A DNA stretch of 64,000 bases, from positions 434,001-498,000 of the forward strand of contig JAPNXP010000009.1 of the NCBI GenBank assembly GCA_028753945.1, read 5' to 3'. This stretch comes from Hexactinellida sp. DTS-2022 (lineage: Eukaryota > Porifera > Hexactinellida). The stretch's first letter is position 1. Each line of letters begins with the position of its first letter. Under the pieces are notes generated by a model. The model saw only the letters and a program-made list of their open reading frames with translations. It ran no database searches and had not been told where the DNA came from. Of this stretch, positions 10,363 through 19,751 are shown piece after piece. The position numbers and the translations under genes are program-made.

Positions 10363-10675
10363 TAGAACTCTAGAATTCATAGAATTCTTAGTTTGTATAT
10401 ACTTTGGGAATTTATTTGCTGTATGCTAACAGTTTATAGTTGTATATTTGAGTGCTTTAGTTTGTTGTTGTTAGGCCATTGCATACATGGTAATCTTGTT
10501 TGTATTATAAAAATAACAAAACTTTTCAAAATATGATATTCTATACCTGTGGTAAAGGCCTCGACTTATATATGTATATAGCTGGGCTTCCGAACCATAA
10601 ATTACTACTTATCTCATTATAAATAGCAATGTTACTCACAACAGTAGTAACAAATCCGTTGCTTTATACAAATAC

Positions 10676-10950
10676 ATATTTGGTATACAGTCACATAAAC
10701 AAACTAATTGAATTTGGTATACAGTCACATAAATACACCAATTCAATTTGGTATAGGGTCATAGACAAACTAATTCAATTTGGTATACAGTCACATAAAA
10801 TTAAATAAATACACCAATTCAATTTGGTATACAGTCACATAAATACACCAATTCAATTTGGTATACAGTCACATAAAGAAACCAATTCAATTTGGTATAC
10901 AGTCACATAGACAAACTAAATCAATTTGGTATACAGTCACATAGACGACA
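10676..10950. repeat. 34-bp tandem repeat array
   Basis: About eight imperfect copies of a roughly 34-bp unit with the core GGTATACAGTCACATAAA, with variants carrying TAGACAAACTAA. It is an expanded form of the three-copy stretch after alpha-kinase copy 1. Confidence 0.75.
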
Positions 10951-10969
10951 AACTACAGTCAACTCCGCT

Positions 10970-11135
10970 TAAGAGGAAGGATGAACTGTAGTTGTGATAT
11001 TATACTGTGTTATTAGCTGTGTGTATTATTGTATTCTGTTGTGAGATACTGTAATATAGACTGGGTTTAACATCTAGTTTAGAGTTCGTATTTTGCAGGA
11101 AATTTGCTTGATAGTAGGCAAACTTGCTATTAGAG
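10970..11135 (+). pseudogene. Relic of CREC 3' end
   Basis: AAGAGGAAGGATGAACTGTAG encodes the last residues of the CREC protein and its stop codon. The following 3' flank matches that after 5995 and 9223 (GTGTGTATTATTGTATTCTG, GAGATACTGTA, GGGTTTAACA). Only the tail of the last exon survives, so this is the third and most decayed copy of the cassette. Confidence 0.7.
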
Positions 11136-11200
11136 CAGGGCTCTTCAATTAGTGGCCCGCTGCCTATATTTTGGTGGCCCGCCCAATCTTTTCAGTTTAT
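11136..11200. repeat. Possible hAT-like element fragment
   Basis: CAGGGCTCTTCAATTAGTGGCCCGC, with a second GGTGGCCCGCC, resembles the ends of hAT-type MITEs. The other end was not found. Confidence 0.3.
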
Positions 11201-11515
11201 ATATTTATTTGATATTATTTCGCTCATAGCTTCATGCTCTGCAACTGAAACTGTAAATTATCCTTCTTAGGCCCTATAGTAGTTACTTGATCATTCCAAT
11301 ATTGGCTATGCAATATGTATTTATATAAAGCAACGGATTTGTTACTACTTTTGTGAGTAACATTGCTATTTATAATGAGATAAGTAATAATTTATGGTTC
11401 GGAATCCCAGCTATATACATATATAAGTCGAGGCCTTTACCACAGGTATAGAATATCATATTTTGAAAAGTTTTGTTATTTTTATAATACAAACAAGATT
11501 ACCATGCATGCAATG

Positions 11516-12476
11516 TAGTGGGGTCAAAAATTAAGGTTCCGTGACCAACCTCTGGCTAGTTAAGTTTTATGCCTGATTCTGATACTTTAGGATATAACTC
11601 GCGATTTAAGCTCCCATGCCGCTTTGGAAAGTTTGGGCAAACTTTTTTATAGCGACAAATTCAAAGGGCCTCCGGCAATCATTTTGAAAAATTAAGGCCC
11701 CTCTCTGAACATTTCATAAATTGAGATTCGAGTATTTTTGAACAGTATGCAATAAGTAGTAGCTGCACTGAAAATTTCAACTCAATCGGGACTATACTTT
11801 TAATGTAATAACCTTTTGAAGATTCTTACGTCATGCTAAATTTAGGTCTATTACCGAGATTTACATGGAGACACTACAATAGCGAGTTAAAAGGTTATTG
11901 CATATACAGGTAAACCTCCCAAAGCGGCACCTCCGAGTAGCGGCAACCTCCGAGAAGCGGCACAAAATCATTCTCCCGATTGTTGCCGCTTTGGGAGTTT
12001 TACCTTACGAGCAACCTCCCAAAGCGGCAACCTCCGAGAAGCGGCACAAAATCATTCTCCCGATGGGTGCCGCTTTGGGAGGTTTACCTGTATAGGATAA
12101 GATATGCTTCAAATCCCTTAAAAAAATAGTTTAAAGAAGGGACCTCCAATGGTTACAAATGACGTAAGAATCTTCAAAAGGTTATTACATTAAAAGTATA
12201 GTCCCGATTGAGTTGAAATTTTCAGTGCAGCTGCTACTTATTGCATACTGTTCAAAAATACTCTAATCTCAATTTACGAATGTTCAGAGAGGGGTCTTAA
12301 TTTTTCAAAATGATTGCCGGAGGCCCTTTGAATTTGTCGCTATAAAAAGGTTTGCCCAAACTTTCCAGAGCGGCATGGGAGCTTAAATCGCGAGTTATAT
12401 CCTAAAGTATCAGAATCAGGCATAAAACTTAACTAGCCAGAGGTTGGTCACGGAACCTTAATTTTTGACCCCACTA
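11516..12476. mobile_element. 961-bp element with very long terminal inverted repeats
   Basis: The left arm starts TAGTGGGGTCAAAAATTAAG, and the right arm ends with its complement CTTAATTTTTGACCCCACTA. The arms match for about 350 bases. The empty site is visible in the sister cassette: GCAATGG there becomes GCAATG-element-ATGG here, so a 3-bp ATG target duplication (11513-11515, 12477-12479) is the simplest reading. It has no coding capacity. A 184-bp MITE sits in its centre. Confidence 0.8.
11907..12090. repeat. 184-bp MITE nested in the long-TIR element
   Basis: Begins CAGGTAAACCTCCCAAAGCG and ends with its complement, with TA on both sides (11905-11906, 12091-12092). Inside, the motif CCGAGAAGCGGCACAAAATC is repeated, so the element looks like a head-to-tail fusion of two half units. 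Pogo/Tigger-like by ends and TA target. Confidence 0.8.
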
Positions 12477-12590
12477 ATGGTCTAACAACAACATACTAAA
12501 GCACTCAAATATACAACTAGAAAATGTTAGCATACAGCAAATAAATTCCCAAAGTATATACAAACTAAGAATTCTATGAATTCTAGAGTT

Positions 12591-13324
12591 CTATCACTTC
12601 TTCTTCGTTTGCCAGGTATAAGTAGAAGCCATTACTACTGGCATATAAGGACTGGAGCTATAATGCTTCAACCAAGCGGGGTTACAATACTATTACACTT
12701 GTGACCCCGGAACCACTGTGCAATGGCGGGCTCACCACAGTCCGTCATACCATACTGGCCTGCCACACGACTGCATATAGCCGGATCCGTAATCGTATAC
12801 GAATCTGCATTCCTAACGCCCTGTGCGTCGCATAGGAGGAGATCACCACCAGATTGATGGTACGTCCAGTGGCAGAATGAATGCACGGAAAACTTTTCGT
12901 CGCGAAAAGCACCGCTATTCGAATTCCATTTAATATAATCACCCTCAATATATGGTTCTATACTAATCCACTCTCCTAGAGTAAAGTCACCAGGACCTGT
13001 GCATTTACCTATTGGTGAAATTTCTGGTACATATAAAATATATCGCTTTTCTATTGCTCGCGTTGTATTCCATGTATCAACTAAACATTTGGCTTTTTCA
13101 GCTAATTTCAACTCCTGATCCCAGTTTTCTCTCTGCCAGCAAGTGAAATCTTTCAGTTTTTTAACGACAGCCTTTGTACCATGAGGCTGGGTTGCATGAT
13201 ATTTGGTATATAAAGCGTGATAGGCATAGCGACAGGCCCCCTCACTGAATGGTTTGTTGTGTGCTAATGCTGGAGGCTTCTGTTCTTCCCATCCAGAGTA
13301 AAAGTAACATTGCCAAACTGACAT
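12591..13324 (-). pseudogene. Alpha-kinase copy 3, frameshifted
   Basis: Inverted third copy. The frame is intact from ATG at 13324 through RGHKCN, then one base is missing (near 12690; GAG of the other copies is AG here). This gives a stop at 12668 and a 218-residue product that loses the second cysteine of the HxCxxxC zinc motif and the last 29 residues. The remaining coding sequence is otherwise preserved to the equivalent stop near 12591. Its N-terminal half mixes residues typical of copy 1 (GWEEQKPPA) and copy 2 (YAYHALY). Either a young pseudogene or a base-calling error. Confidence 0.75.
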
Positions 13325-13521
13325 TTTGTATCGTACAAATTAAGTGGAGTATTGGCATATCCCAGTGTATATTAATAGTTCCATGTTGTTTAGTGCCTAA
13401 AGTTTCATATTTCACAAGTTAGCACGCATATTATATTATTTATTACTCAATAAAAATGGTTAGTAGAACCCGTGTCTAGTAATTTAATATTTCAAGGAGA
13501 GTTCTATTAATTCCATTCCAG

Positions 13522-14328
13522 ATGAGACACAGTATACCATCCTGTGTGCATCCCCTGTCCGACAGAGACGTAGAGTATTTCAAACACCTCTCGGATGTTT
13601 CAGAGGGTTGGGACGAATCATTCCTGTCGGACCAAACATTGATTCAAACGCGATCTTTCTCCGGCACTAATATCCGGATGCTACGAGCTAACTGCTTATT
13701 TAGCGGAGTCTCTGTCGCTACCGTATACGACTTTATACAGGATTCTGAGTATAGGGCAACACTTAAATCCTCCACAGCTACATCCCACACTATATGCTAT
13801 CTAGACAGTACTTCCTCCATTGAATATGTATGCATACCATGTATGGTCATAAGGAACAGAGACCTCGTTCTACAGAAAACCTGCATACAAGGGTCGGATG
13901 ATTACATGATTATCTACCATTCAGTGGAGGATAATTTGTACCCACAAAATGGTTGGAATGTCCGTGCGCATAATTACATAACTGGCTACCGTTTGCGTTA
14001 TACAGAAGAGGGGACTTCGGTTACATTTCTATCGCATTCTGATCCCAAAGGATTCATACCTTCTTTCTTATGCAACCACATAGCCAAGATAGCTGCCCCT
14101 AACATGGTGTCCGCAATGTACAGAGCTAGTCTCCAGTACCTGGAATGGAAACATTCCAATAACCCTCTATTCACACCCTGGAGATGTCCCGAGCAGAGAG
14201 ACAAGTGTTTGTATGCAGATAGCAGCTCTCTCGCCAAATGGGGGTTTCTCACAGATTCTGTAGCGTCTGTCAATCGGAATGATTCTCTCATTGCAAGCCA
14301 GGAAACACCAGTTAACTCAGCTTCTTAA
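13522..14328 (+). CDS. START-domain lipid-transfer protein (PCTP/STARD10-like)
   Basis: Single exon, 268 residues. After DRDVEYFKHLSD come EGWD, RDLVLQKTC, a H.YITGY region, TFLSHSDPKGFIPSFLCNHIAKIAAPNMVSAMYRASLQYLEWK and PWRCPEQ. The pattern ITGY...SDPKG..P......A...A..M......YLEWK is that of the PCTP/STARD2, STARD7 and STARD10 subgroup, which bind phospholipids. No signal peptide or membrane segment is seen. The ATG directly follows CCATTCCAG, which could be a splice acceptor for a 5' UTR exon. It shares the upstream region with the inverted alpha-kinase cassette, so that rearrangement may have moved its promoter. Confidence 0.85.
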   Translation: MRHSIPSCVHPLSDRDVEYFKHLSDVSEGWDESFLSDQTLIQTRSFSGTNIRMLRANCLFSGVSVATVYDFIQDSEYRATLKSSTATSHTICYLDSTSSIEYVCIPCMVIRNRDLVLQKTCIQGSDDYMIIYHSVEDNLYPQNGWNVRAHNYITGYRLRYTEEGTSVTFLSHSDPKGFIPSFLCNHIAKIAAPNMVSAMYRASLQYLEWKHSNNPLFTPWRCPEQRDKCLYADSSSLAKWGFLTDSVASVNRNDSLIASQETPVNSAS

Positions 14329-14446
14329 TACACTCACTTAACACTCATTATGCATTATTATCACTTCACGTATGTCCGTTATTGAAATATATTTTCGAAT
14401 TGTAATTAGTTTGATTCGATTTATTTATTTATTTATTTACAATGGT

Positions 14447-14555
14447 CAATGGACTCTCGTTAATAGACATGGTTAATACAAATTCCGGATAATACAAACA
14501 AATTCGACGGTCCCCTAGTGCTTTAGTATTATTCCTATTTACGAGAATCTACTGT
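14447..14555. repeat. Family B MITE, degraded
   Basis: GGACTCTCGTTAATAGACATGG at the left, GACGGTCCCCTAGTGC inside and ACGAGAATCTACTGTG at the right give a short degraded family B copy between two genes. Confidence 0.55.
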
Positions 14556-14601
14556 GTTGTTGTTATTTACAAATTCCACTTAACACTAGAATATAACTCT
14601 A

Positions 14602-15522
14602 ATGCTCTACTCCCTGTATACCGTTTCTCTCTACAAACACTCGTCAGACATTATATACCTATACAGGTCCCTTTCCATTTCCCCTACCCGTCATAGGCTC
14701 TGCTCTCTCTGCCTCCTATTAGTTAGCTCTATAGCAGCCTACCTGCTATGCTACGCCATTAGAATATCCCTTATGTGTTTCGAATCCCTACTCCCCTGTA
14801 TCCTATCTAACTTTAGCTACTACTCCCTCTCCTATCTCTCTCTCACAGAGCGGACAATACACTCCCTAACCGAGTACCCCCTAGGTCTGAAACTACATCC
14901 CCTCCTTGCTTCCTTCCTCTCCTCATTTTGTAACCACCACATTAACCTATGGAGGGACATCCTAGCTTACTTTATGCCTGTACTCACGTACCTAGTGGCT
15001 TATAAACCGGCTGCTCTCTTACTATACATAAACACACAGTTAACTATCTGTCTACTACTGGACTTCCTGCGGTTATTAACACTACCGATACCAGTTTTAC
15101 TGCTATACACGCATAAAACTACGCTTCTAATCTTACACGTATTGAAGCATCTCGGGCTACTGTTCATTGGCAAGAACTGGGATCCTATAATGAGGCGTGT
15201 GTCTAGTGTTCCATTGGGTTTGGATGAGTTGGTTATAAGCACGATAATATTCCTATCTCTCCTCTTCCTATACCCCACCCTACTAACCTTGTACGTATCT
15301 GTACTGGCGATATCCCTACCCCTGTACCTACTGCTATTGACAGGGGACTGGGCCGTGGCACTCATAACCGCGGGGAATAACTGGTGCTTTATAACAGCTG
15401 ATAGGAAGCCAGGTACTACATTGCATTACTTGAGGCTTGGAGACACAATTGGGTCAAAGGAATGGGAACATATTCGTAACTGGGTATCCGAGTGTAGAAA
15501 TATATTATCTCATCCCAATTGA
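14602..15522 (+). CDS. PIG-Q/GPI1-like membrane protein
   Basis: Single exon, 306 residues, with about seven or eight hydrophobic segments. The clearest family signal is FIGKNWDPIMRRVSSVPLGLDEL (about residues 186-208), followed by hydrophobic runs and LYPTLL; PIG-Q/Gpi1 proteins carry GKKWN.LR.RVDS...DLDQL.. at the same place. PIG-Q stabilises the GPI-GlcNAc transferase that starts GPI-anchor synthesis at the ER membrane. The protein is much shorter than human PIG-Q and seems to hold only the C-terminal Gpi1 region; an upstream exon was not seen. A fast-evolving membrane protein, so the call is moderate. Confidence 0.6.
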   Translation: MLYSLYTVSLYKHSSDIIYLYRSLSISPTRHRLCSLCLLLVSSIAAYLLCYAIRISLMCFESLLPCILSNFSYYSLSYLSLTERTIHSLTEYPLGLKLHPLLASFLSSFCNHHINLWRDILAYFMPVLTYLVAYKPAALLLYINTQLTICLLLDFLRLLTLPIPVLLLYTHKTTLLILHVLKHLGLLFIGKNWDPIMRRVSSVPLGLDELVISTIIFLSLLFLYPTLLTLYVSVLAISLPLYLLLLTGDWAVALITAGNNWCFITADRKPGTTLHYLRLGDTIGSKEWEHIRNWVSECRNILSHPN

Positions 15523-15726
15523 GTTATTATAATTGAATCCGTTCGTCACTCAGTGTTTAAATGAAGTATCATTCAATAAATTGGTGACATTAGCATTTGT
15601 TGGTTAATTACGAGACAAACAATATAGCGACGCAAGCGTATATCATGTTTAACTAATTCTACAACAAACCACTCTAGGCATGCCTACTATTGATGAGGTA
15701 TATAAATATGTTTGTATGGAAACTTA

Positions 15727-15811
15727 TACGAATTCATGGAGCTGCATTTAGGCCAGGCTATCGCCCCTAACAACCCTAGGAGTTCGAGTACTTCCGATCT
15801 CTGTGAGATCA
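15727..15811 (+). pseudogene. Fragment copied from the 5' end of the neighbouring STARD10-like gene
   Basis: TACGAATTCATGGAGCTGCA and the next 70 bases match, in opposite orientation, the first codons of the START gene on the minus strand (ATG at 16745): HLGQAI, then an APNNP-like stretch and a frameshifted EYF region that soon stops. It is an inverted duplicate of the promoter-proximal end, about 0.9 kb from its source. Confidence 0.75.
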
Positions 15812-15923
15812 TATAACTTGTAAATAAAATTAAATATTTAAAAACACAAATAATTTTCATTGAAAATACCCTCGTTTGAATTTACTACATGAATCATGAT
15901 GATACTAATATACATAACAAACA

Positions 15924-16745
15924 CTATGTATACTCTACTCCCTCATCTGCGCTCATGAATGCCTCCTCCCCAGAGTCCCCTGCAGACAGGTCTGTTAGCA
16001 GAGGGGCCGGGGGCGGGGGGAACCCCCAGCCCATCAGCGCTGCCGGGTCTGCGTACTGCTCGGGGCGCCGCTGCTGCTCGAACCGCCAGGGCTTATGCTC
16101 CGGTCGGTGTGTCTCCTTCCACTCCTCATACCCCTCGGAAGCGGCGGACAACTTACGGAAGAGTCTGGGGGCCATATAGGTACCGATCTTGCTACACAGC
16201 CACTGAGGAAGGGCCACCTTGGGGTCTCCGTGGGAGAGGTAGGTTGCGCTGCAGCCGCTGTCCGTACTGACCACGTAGTACCCGGTTATGAGGGAGGCCG
16301 CCCTGACTATCCCGGGGAGGGGAGGGTGTGTGGGGAGCTCCACGGAATGGTTCATTAATATGTACCCTCCCGGAATCTGTCGCCACATCCGTTGGAACAC
16401 GAGATCTCGGTTCTGCAGAGGAAACGGGCAGGCCAGGCAATAGTAACCGAGGTTTGTATGCTTGTCTAATGCGCATATTTCAAAGGCTTCTAAGCGCACT
16501 GTGTCCCATCTGTTCCTATACTCGTCGTCACACAGACAGTCGAACATTGAGTCCGCACTGACCCCCCTGACCCCGCCTCGCACCCGGATGCACTTAGAGG
16601 TTGTACCCGGGAAATCTCGGCTCTGTACGGTGACGTCACTGTCGTAGCTGAGGTCCCAGCCCTCCTCGCTCTCACACAGAGACCGGAAGTACTCGAAATC
16701 TCCCGGTTTGTTAGGGCCGATAGCCTGGCCTAAATGCAGCGCCAT
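15924..16745 (-). CDS. STARD10-like START-domain protein
   Basis: Single exon, 273 residues. Features: FEYFRSLCESEEGWDLSYD, C-DDEYRNRWD, NRDLVFQRMWR, SLITGYYV, SATYLSHGDPKVALPQWLCSKIGTYMAPRLFRKL, EEWKE and HKPWRFEQQ. The order DPK..LP.W......A....K......Y.EWK....KPW is characteristic of STARD10, a phosphatidylcholine/ethanolamine carrier. The C-terminal tail is acidic and contains a run of prolines. It is paralogous to the START gene at 13522, with clearly different sequence, so the pair is old. Local GC is higher than that of the neighbours. Confidence 0.87.
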   Translation of the reverse strand: MALHLGQAIGPNKPGDFEYFRSLCESEEGWDLSYDSDVTVQSRDFPGTTSKCIRVRGGVRGVSADSMFDCLCDDEYRNRWDTVRLEAFEICALDKHTNLGYYCLACPFPLQNRDLVFQRMWRQIPGGYILMNHSVELPTHPPLPGIVRAASLITGYYVVSTDSGCSATYLSHGDPKVALPQWLCSKIGTYMAPRLFRKLSAASEGYEEWKETHRPEHKPWRFEQQRRPEQYADPAALMGWGFPPPPAPLLTDLSAGDSGEEAFMSADEGVEYT

Positions 16746-17644
16746 GAATTCGTATTAGTTTGCTGAAGTTTAACAAATATATACGTGTGTCGTACTGTCG
16801 TTTGATATGACTAACAAACAGTGGATTGTGGCTAGCAATTAATGTACGTAGTTTTGGACTTAGTTTTAAGTTTTAACACGTATTAAAATTATGTGTTGGA
16901 ACAAAGTTGCTAAATCAAATTTGCAATATAATCAGGTCTGTTATTGTGAACAAGCCCTATGGTCCCAATATTAACAACTTACATGGGGTTTGTATAAAGT
17001 TGAGTTCGCTTATTATTAACTATTATGAACATCATTTTTGGTCCCTTGAATGTTCATAATAAAGAACCTGACTGTATAATTGTATTCTAGAAAAAATACG
17101 AAGTCAAGTCAACATATGTAACAAATTTGATTATTCTTAAAATTGTAAAGGCTAATACTTTGTATTGATTCTCCTTTTGGTTGAACCAGTTATTTATCTT
17201 GTGAGATATGCAATTATAGAATTCTACCAAAGTGATATGAATATTATCATAAGCAGACCATTTTCACAGGGAAAATTGTATTCAAAAAACGAACTCGACT
17301 AAATACAATCCCTAAGTAAGTTGTTACACGCACCATAAAAAGTTTCATTTTAATCAGACGGGAAATTGTCTAGACCTGACTGTTTAAGGCATTTTCATCA
17401 TATAATTTGAATTATTTAACTATAAGTAGACAACCTATGCCAGGATTAGATTACTCCGCCATATAGGTATAGATCGAGTTACAAGAGACACACTGATATA
17501 TGAAATTGTTATATAATTTAGGCGCATTTCCCAAATTTTATTAGCTACTTATAATTAACTGACTCGTTAGATACAGGGGCGTAATCTCTGGGCTTGCAAA
17601 TATAAATAATATTTTGTAATCTGTGAATTATTTAATTTAGAAAG
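16746..17644. other. Intergenic region before CaMKII, one MITE
   Basis: About 900 bases of AT-rich sequence. A family C MITE occupies 16933-17074. The rest shows no coding potential or recognised site. Confidence 0.6.
16933..17074. repeat. MITE, family C
   Basis: Left end CAGGTCTGTTATTGTGAACA, right end TTCATAATAAAGAACCTGACTG followed by TA. Interior: CCCTATGGTCCCAAT and TTTGGTCCCTTGAATG. Further copies at 19852-20043, 44358-44552 and 58733-58804. Confidence 0.7.
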
Positions 17645-18985
17645 ATGGCTGGTTATAGTTCTGAACAAGACTTTCTGAAAGAATTCAAAATAGGCAATGA
17701 ACTTGGCAAAGGGGCATTTAGTGTCGTCAAAGAAGCGATAAACCTAAAAACCAAAAAGACAATGGCAGTAAAATTAATTAAAGCAAAGAACATTTCGGCC
17801 CGTGACGCAGGGAAAATAGATAGGGAAACGAGAATATGCAATACTATAAAAGACCATCCAAATATTGTCTCCATGTACCATAACTATAAATCGCCAGACT
17901 ATTATTTCTTGGTTTTCGAGTTGATAACTGGGGGAGAATTGTTCGACGACATCGTAAAACGGGAGTTTTATTCCGAAGAAGATGCAAGCAAGGCTGTTAG
18001 GCAGATACTATCCGCGATCCAATATTGCCACGAAGGAAATATTGTGCACCGCGACTTGAAACCGGAGAACCTTCTCCTCTCCTCCAAGGTCCAGCCGGCC
18101 GATATAAAGGTAGCGGATTTCGGCCTTGCGATCGAACTCGAGCACCCGACCGCCTTCAGTTGGTACGGGTTCGCCGGGACCCCGGGGTACCTGTCTCCGG
18201 AAGTGATCAAGAGGGAGAGCTACGGAAAACCGGTCGACACCTGGGCCATCGGCGTTATCCTGTACATCCTATTGGTGGGCTATCCGCCCTTCTGGGACGA
18301 GGTACAGGAGAAACTCTACAAACAAATAAAACTGGGAAGTTATGAATTCTCCAGCCCAGAGTGGGACACGGTGTCTAAATCCGCTAAGGACCTAATCAAA
18401 CAGATGATGACAGTGGACCCTCACAAGAGGATTTCAATCTCGGAGAGCCTTGATCACCCCTGGATAAAGGGCAAGGAGGCAAACAAGATGCATCGCCAGG
18501 AAACACTGAAGGCTTTGAAGATGTTCAATGCGCGCAGGAAGCTCCGCTCTGCCGTTAACGTTAACATATTCCTTAACCGCATGACGCCAATGTCCTCTGC
18601 GAAGGAGCAAGCGGAGGAGACGGAGAAGGGGGCGGAGCACACCGATCTCGAGGCCGACACCATAAAGGCGGACATCCAGCAGGCCACACAGAGGCTGCTG
18701 GAAGCAGTGGTCGCGGGAAACGAGGCGATTATCGCTGCGCTTACGCACCCTAGCGCCACGTGTGTCCCGCTTAAGGAGAAGCGCTGCTTCTTGAAGGACG
18801 CCCGCGTAACCGTACTGGAACCCAAGGTTCACCTCTTGGGCCCTAGCTCCGCTTGCATTTCCTACCGAGCGCTGGTTAAGCAGAAAGCGGCGGACCAACC
18901 TGAGGAGGTGTTCCAGCTGAGCGAGACGCGGGTCTGGGACCACATCGATTCCGAATGGAAATGCATTCACTCCCACACCTCATAG
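17645..18985 (+). CDS. CAMK2: Calcium/calmodulin-dependent protein kinase II
   Basis: Single exon, 446 residues. Kinase domain 14-272: GNELGKGAFSVV, AVKLI, HRDLKPENLLL, DFGLA, GTPGYLSPEV, DTWAIGVILY. The autoinhibitory segment MHRQETL keeps the threonine equal to T286, followed by the calmodulin-binding LKMFNARRKLRSAV. A short linker precedes the hub (about 340-446): DIQQATQRLLEAVVAGN, KVHLLGPSSACISYRALV and SETRVWD....W...H.H. The hub assembles CaMKII into 12-14-mers. Two oddities: the residues aligned with the inhibitory sites T305/T306 are Val and Asn, and the hub lacks about 18 residues in the segment that contains the EPEALGNLVEG region in other animals. CaMKII genes usually have many introns; this one has none. 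Confidence 0.94.
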   Translation: MAGYSSEQDFLKEFKIGNELGKGAFSVVKEAINLKTKKTMAVKLIKAKNISARDAGKIDRETRICNTIKDHPNIVSMYHNYKSPDYYFLVFELITGGELFDDIVKREFYSEEDASKAVRQILSAIQYCHEGNIVHRDLKPENLLLSSKVQPADIKVADFGLAIELEHPTAFSWYGFAGTPGYLSPEVIKRESYGKPVDTWAIGVILYILLVGYPPFWDEVQEKLYKQIKLGSYEFSSPEWDTVSKSAKDLIKQMMTVDPHKRISISESLDHPWIKGKEANKMHRQETLKALKMFNARRKLRSAVNVNIFLNRMTPMSSAKEQAEETEKGAEHTDLEADTIKADIQQATQRLLEAVVAGNEAIIAALTHPSATCVPLKEKRCFLKDARVTVLEPKVHLLGPSSACISYRALVKQKAADQPEEVFQLSETRVWDHIDSEWKCIHSHTS

Positions 18986-19202
18986 CCTGCCTCCTTAGAG
19001 GTTTTATTTTCCTTATATTTGAGTGTAAATGTACTAGCTTAGTCCCTATCGTGTGCCCAACTTTCTATAGGTTTCCTGTAACATATATTGTCTGCTAATG
19101 GCTCGCTATGGGTCAGTGATACTTCTGTATTTCTTTATTTAGTTACTAGTTTGCTCATATAATTATTTAGAAATGTATATCTATTTACAAAAAGTGGGCG
19201 AG

Positions 19203-19352
19203 AAGACTTATTAATAGGAACACTAGGGGACCGAGAAATATGTTCGTATTATCCGGAAATTCGTATTAACCGGAGTCATTTGCATGCATTTGTATAGGCT
19301 AGGGGAATTAAACCTTGTACTCCTTAACCGTATTCGTATAACGAGAGCTCGA
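19203..19352. repeat. Family B MITE, degraded, downstream of CaMKII
   Basis: TTATTAATAGGAACACTAGG at the left, AACCGGAGTCATTTGCATGC and TACTCCTTAACCGTATTCGT inside, and CGTATAACGAGAGCTC at the right. The interior matches intact family B copies in inverse orientation. The rest of 18986-19751 shows nothing. Confidence 0.6.
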
Positions 19353-19751
19353 GAGTATAGAGTAAGAACTGGACTTGTCCAGGAAATAAACTATTATAGA
19401 AAATGGGAAATTAGGAGAACTTATTACAACATGTAATTACAATTATTTAATAAATAATTTGGGTTTCTCGAATAACAATTTAATTTCAGGTCTCAAAAGA
19501 CTCGATGAATTAAATAAGTCGATAATTACATTTGCCATATGCCCCCCCTTGCTTGTATATTCCGGACAAACTAGCATTTAGCTGAAGAGAAATAATTGCA
19601 GTTTTGTTGATGGAAATAACGAATGAAACTCATGTCTGTCTCCGCCCAATCAAATTCCAGAGTCAATACTCCTAAAGCTCCAAACTATAAATAGAAGAAC
19701 CGCGAATTAAAATGTAGAATCGCGCTTTTTATTTGAATTTAACCTTTGTTA

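Larger units (their letters stand above)
11320..13480. repeat. Inverted copy of the alpha-kinase cassette
   Basis: 11320-11515 is the reverse complement of about 10490-10690 (for example CCACAGGTATAGAATATC against GATATTCTATACCTGTGG). 12480-13480 is the reverse complement of the alpha-kinase gene with its 3' and 5' flanks (9440-10490). The two cassettes form a large imperfect palindrome centred near 11.0-11.3 kb, and the inverted arm is interrupted by the element at 11516-12476. Confidence 0.8.
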
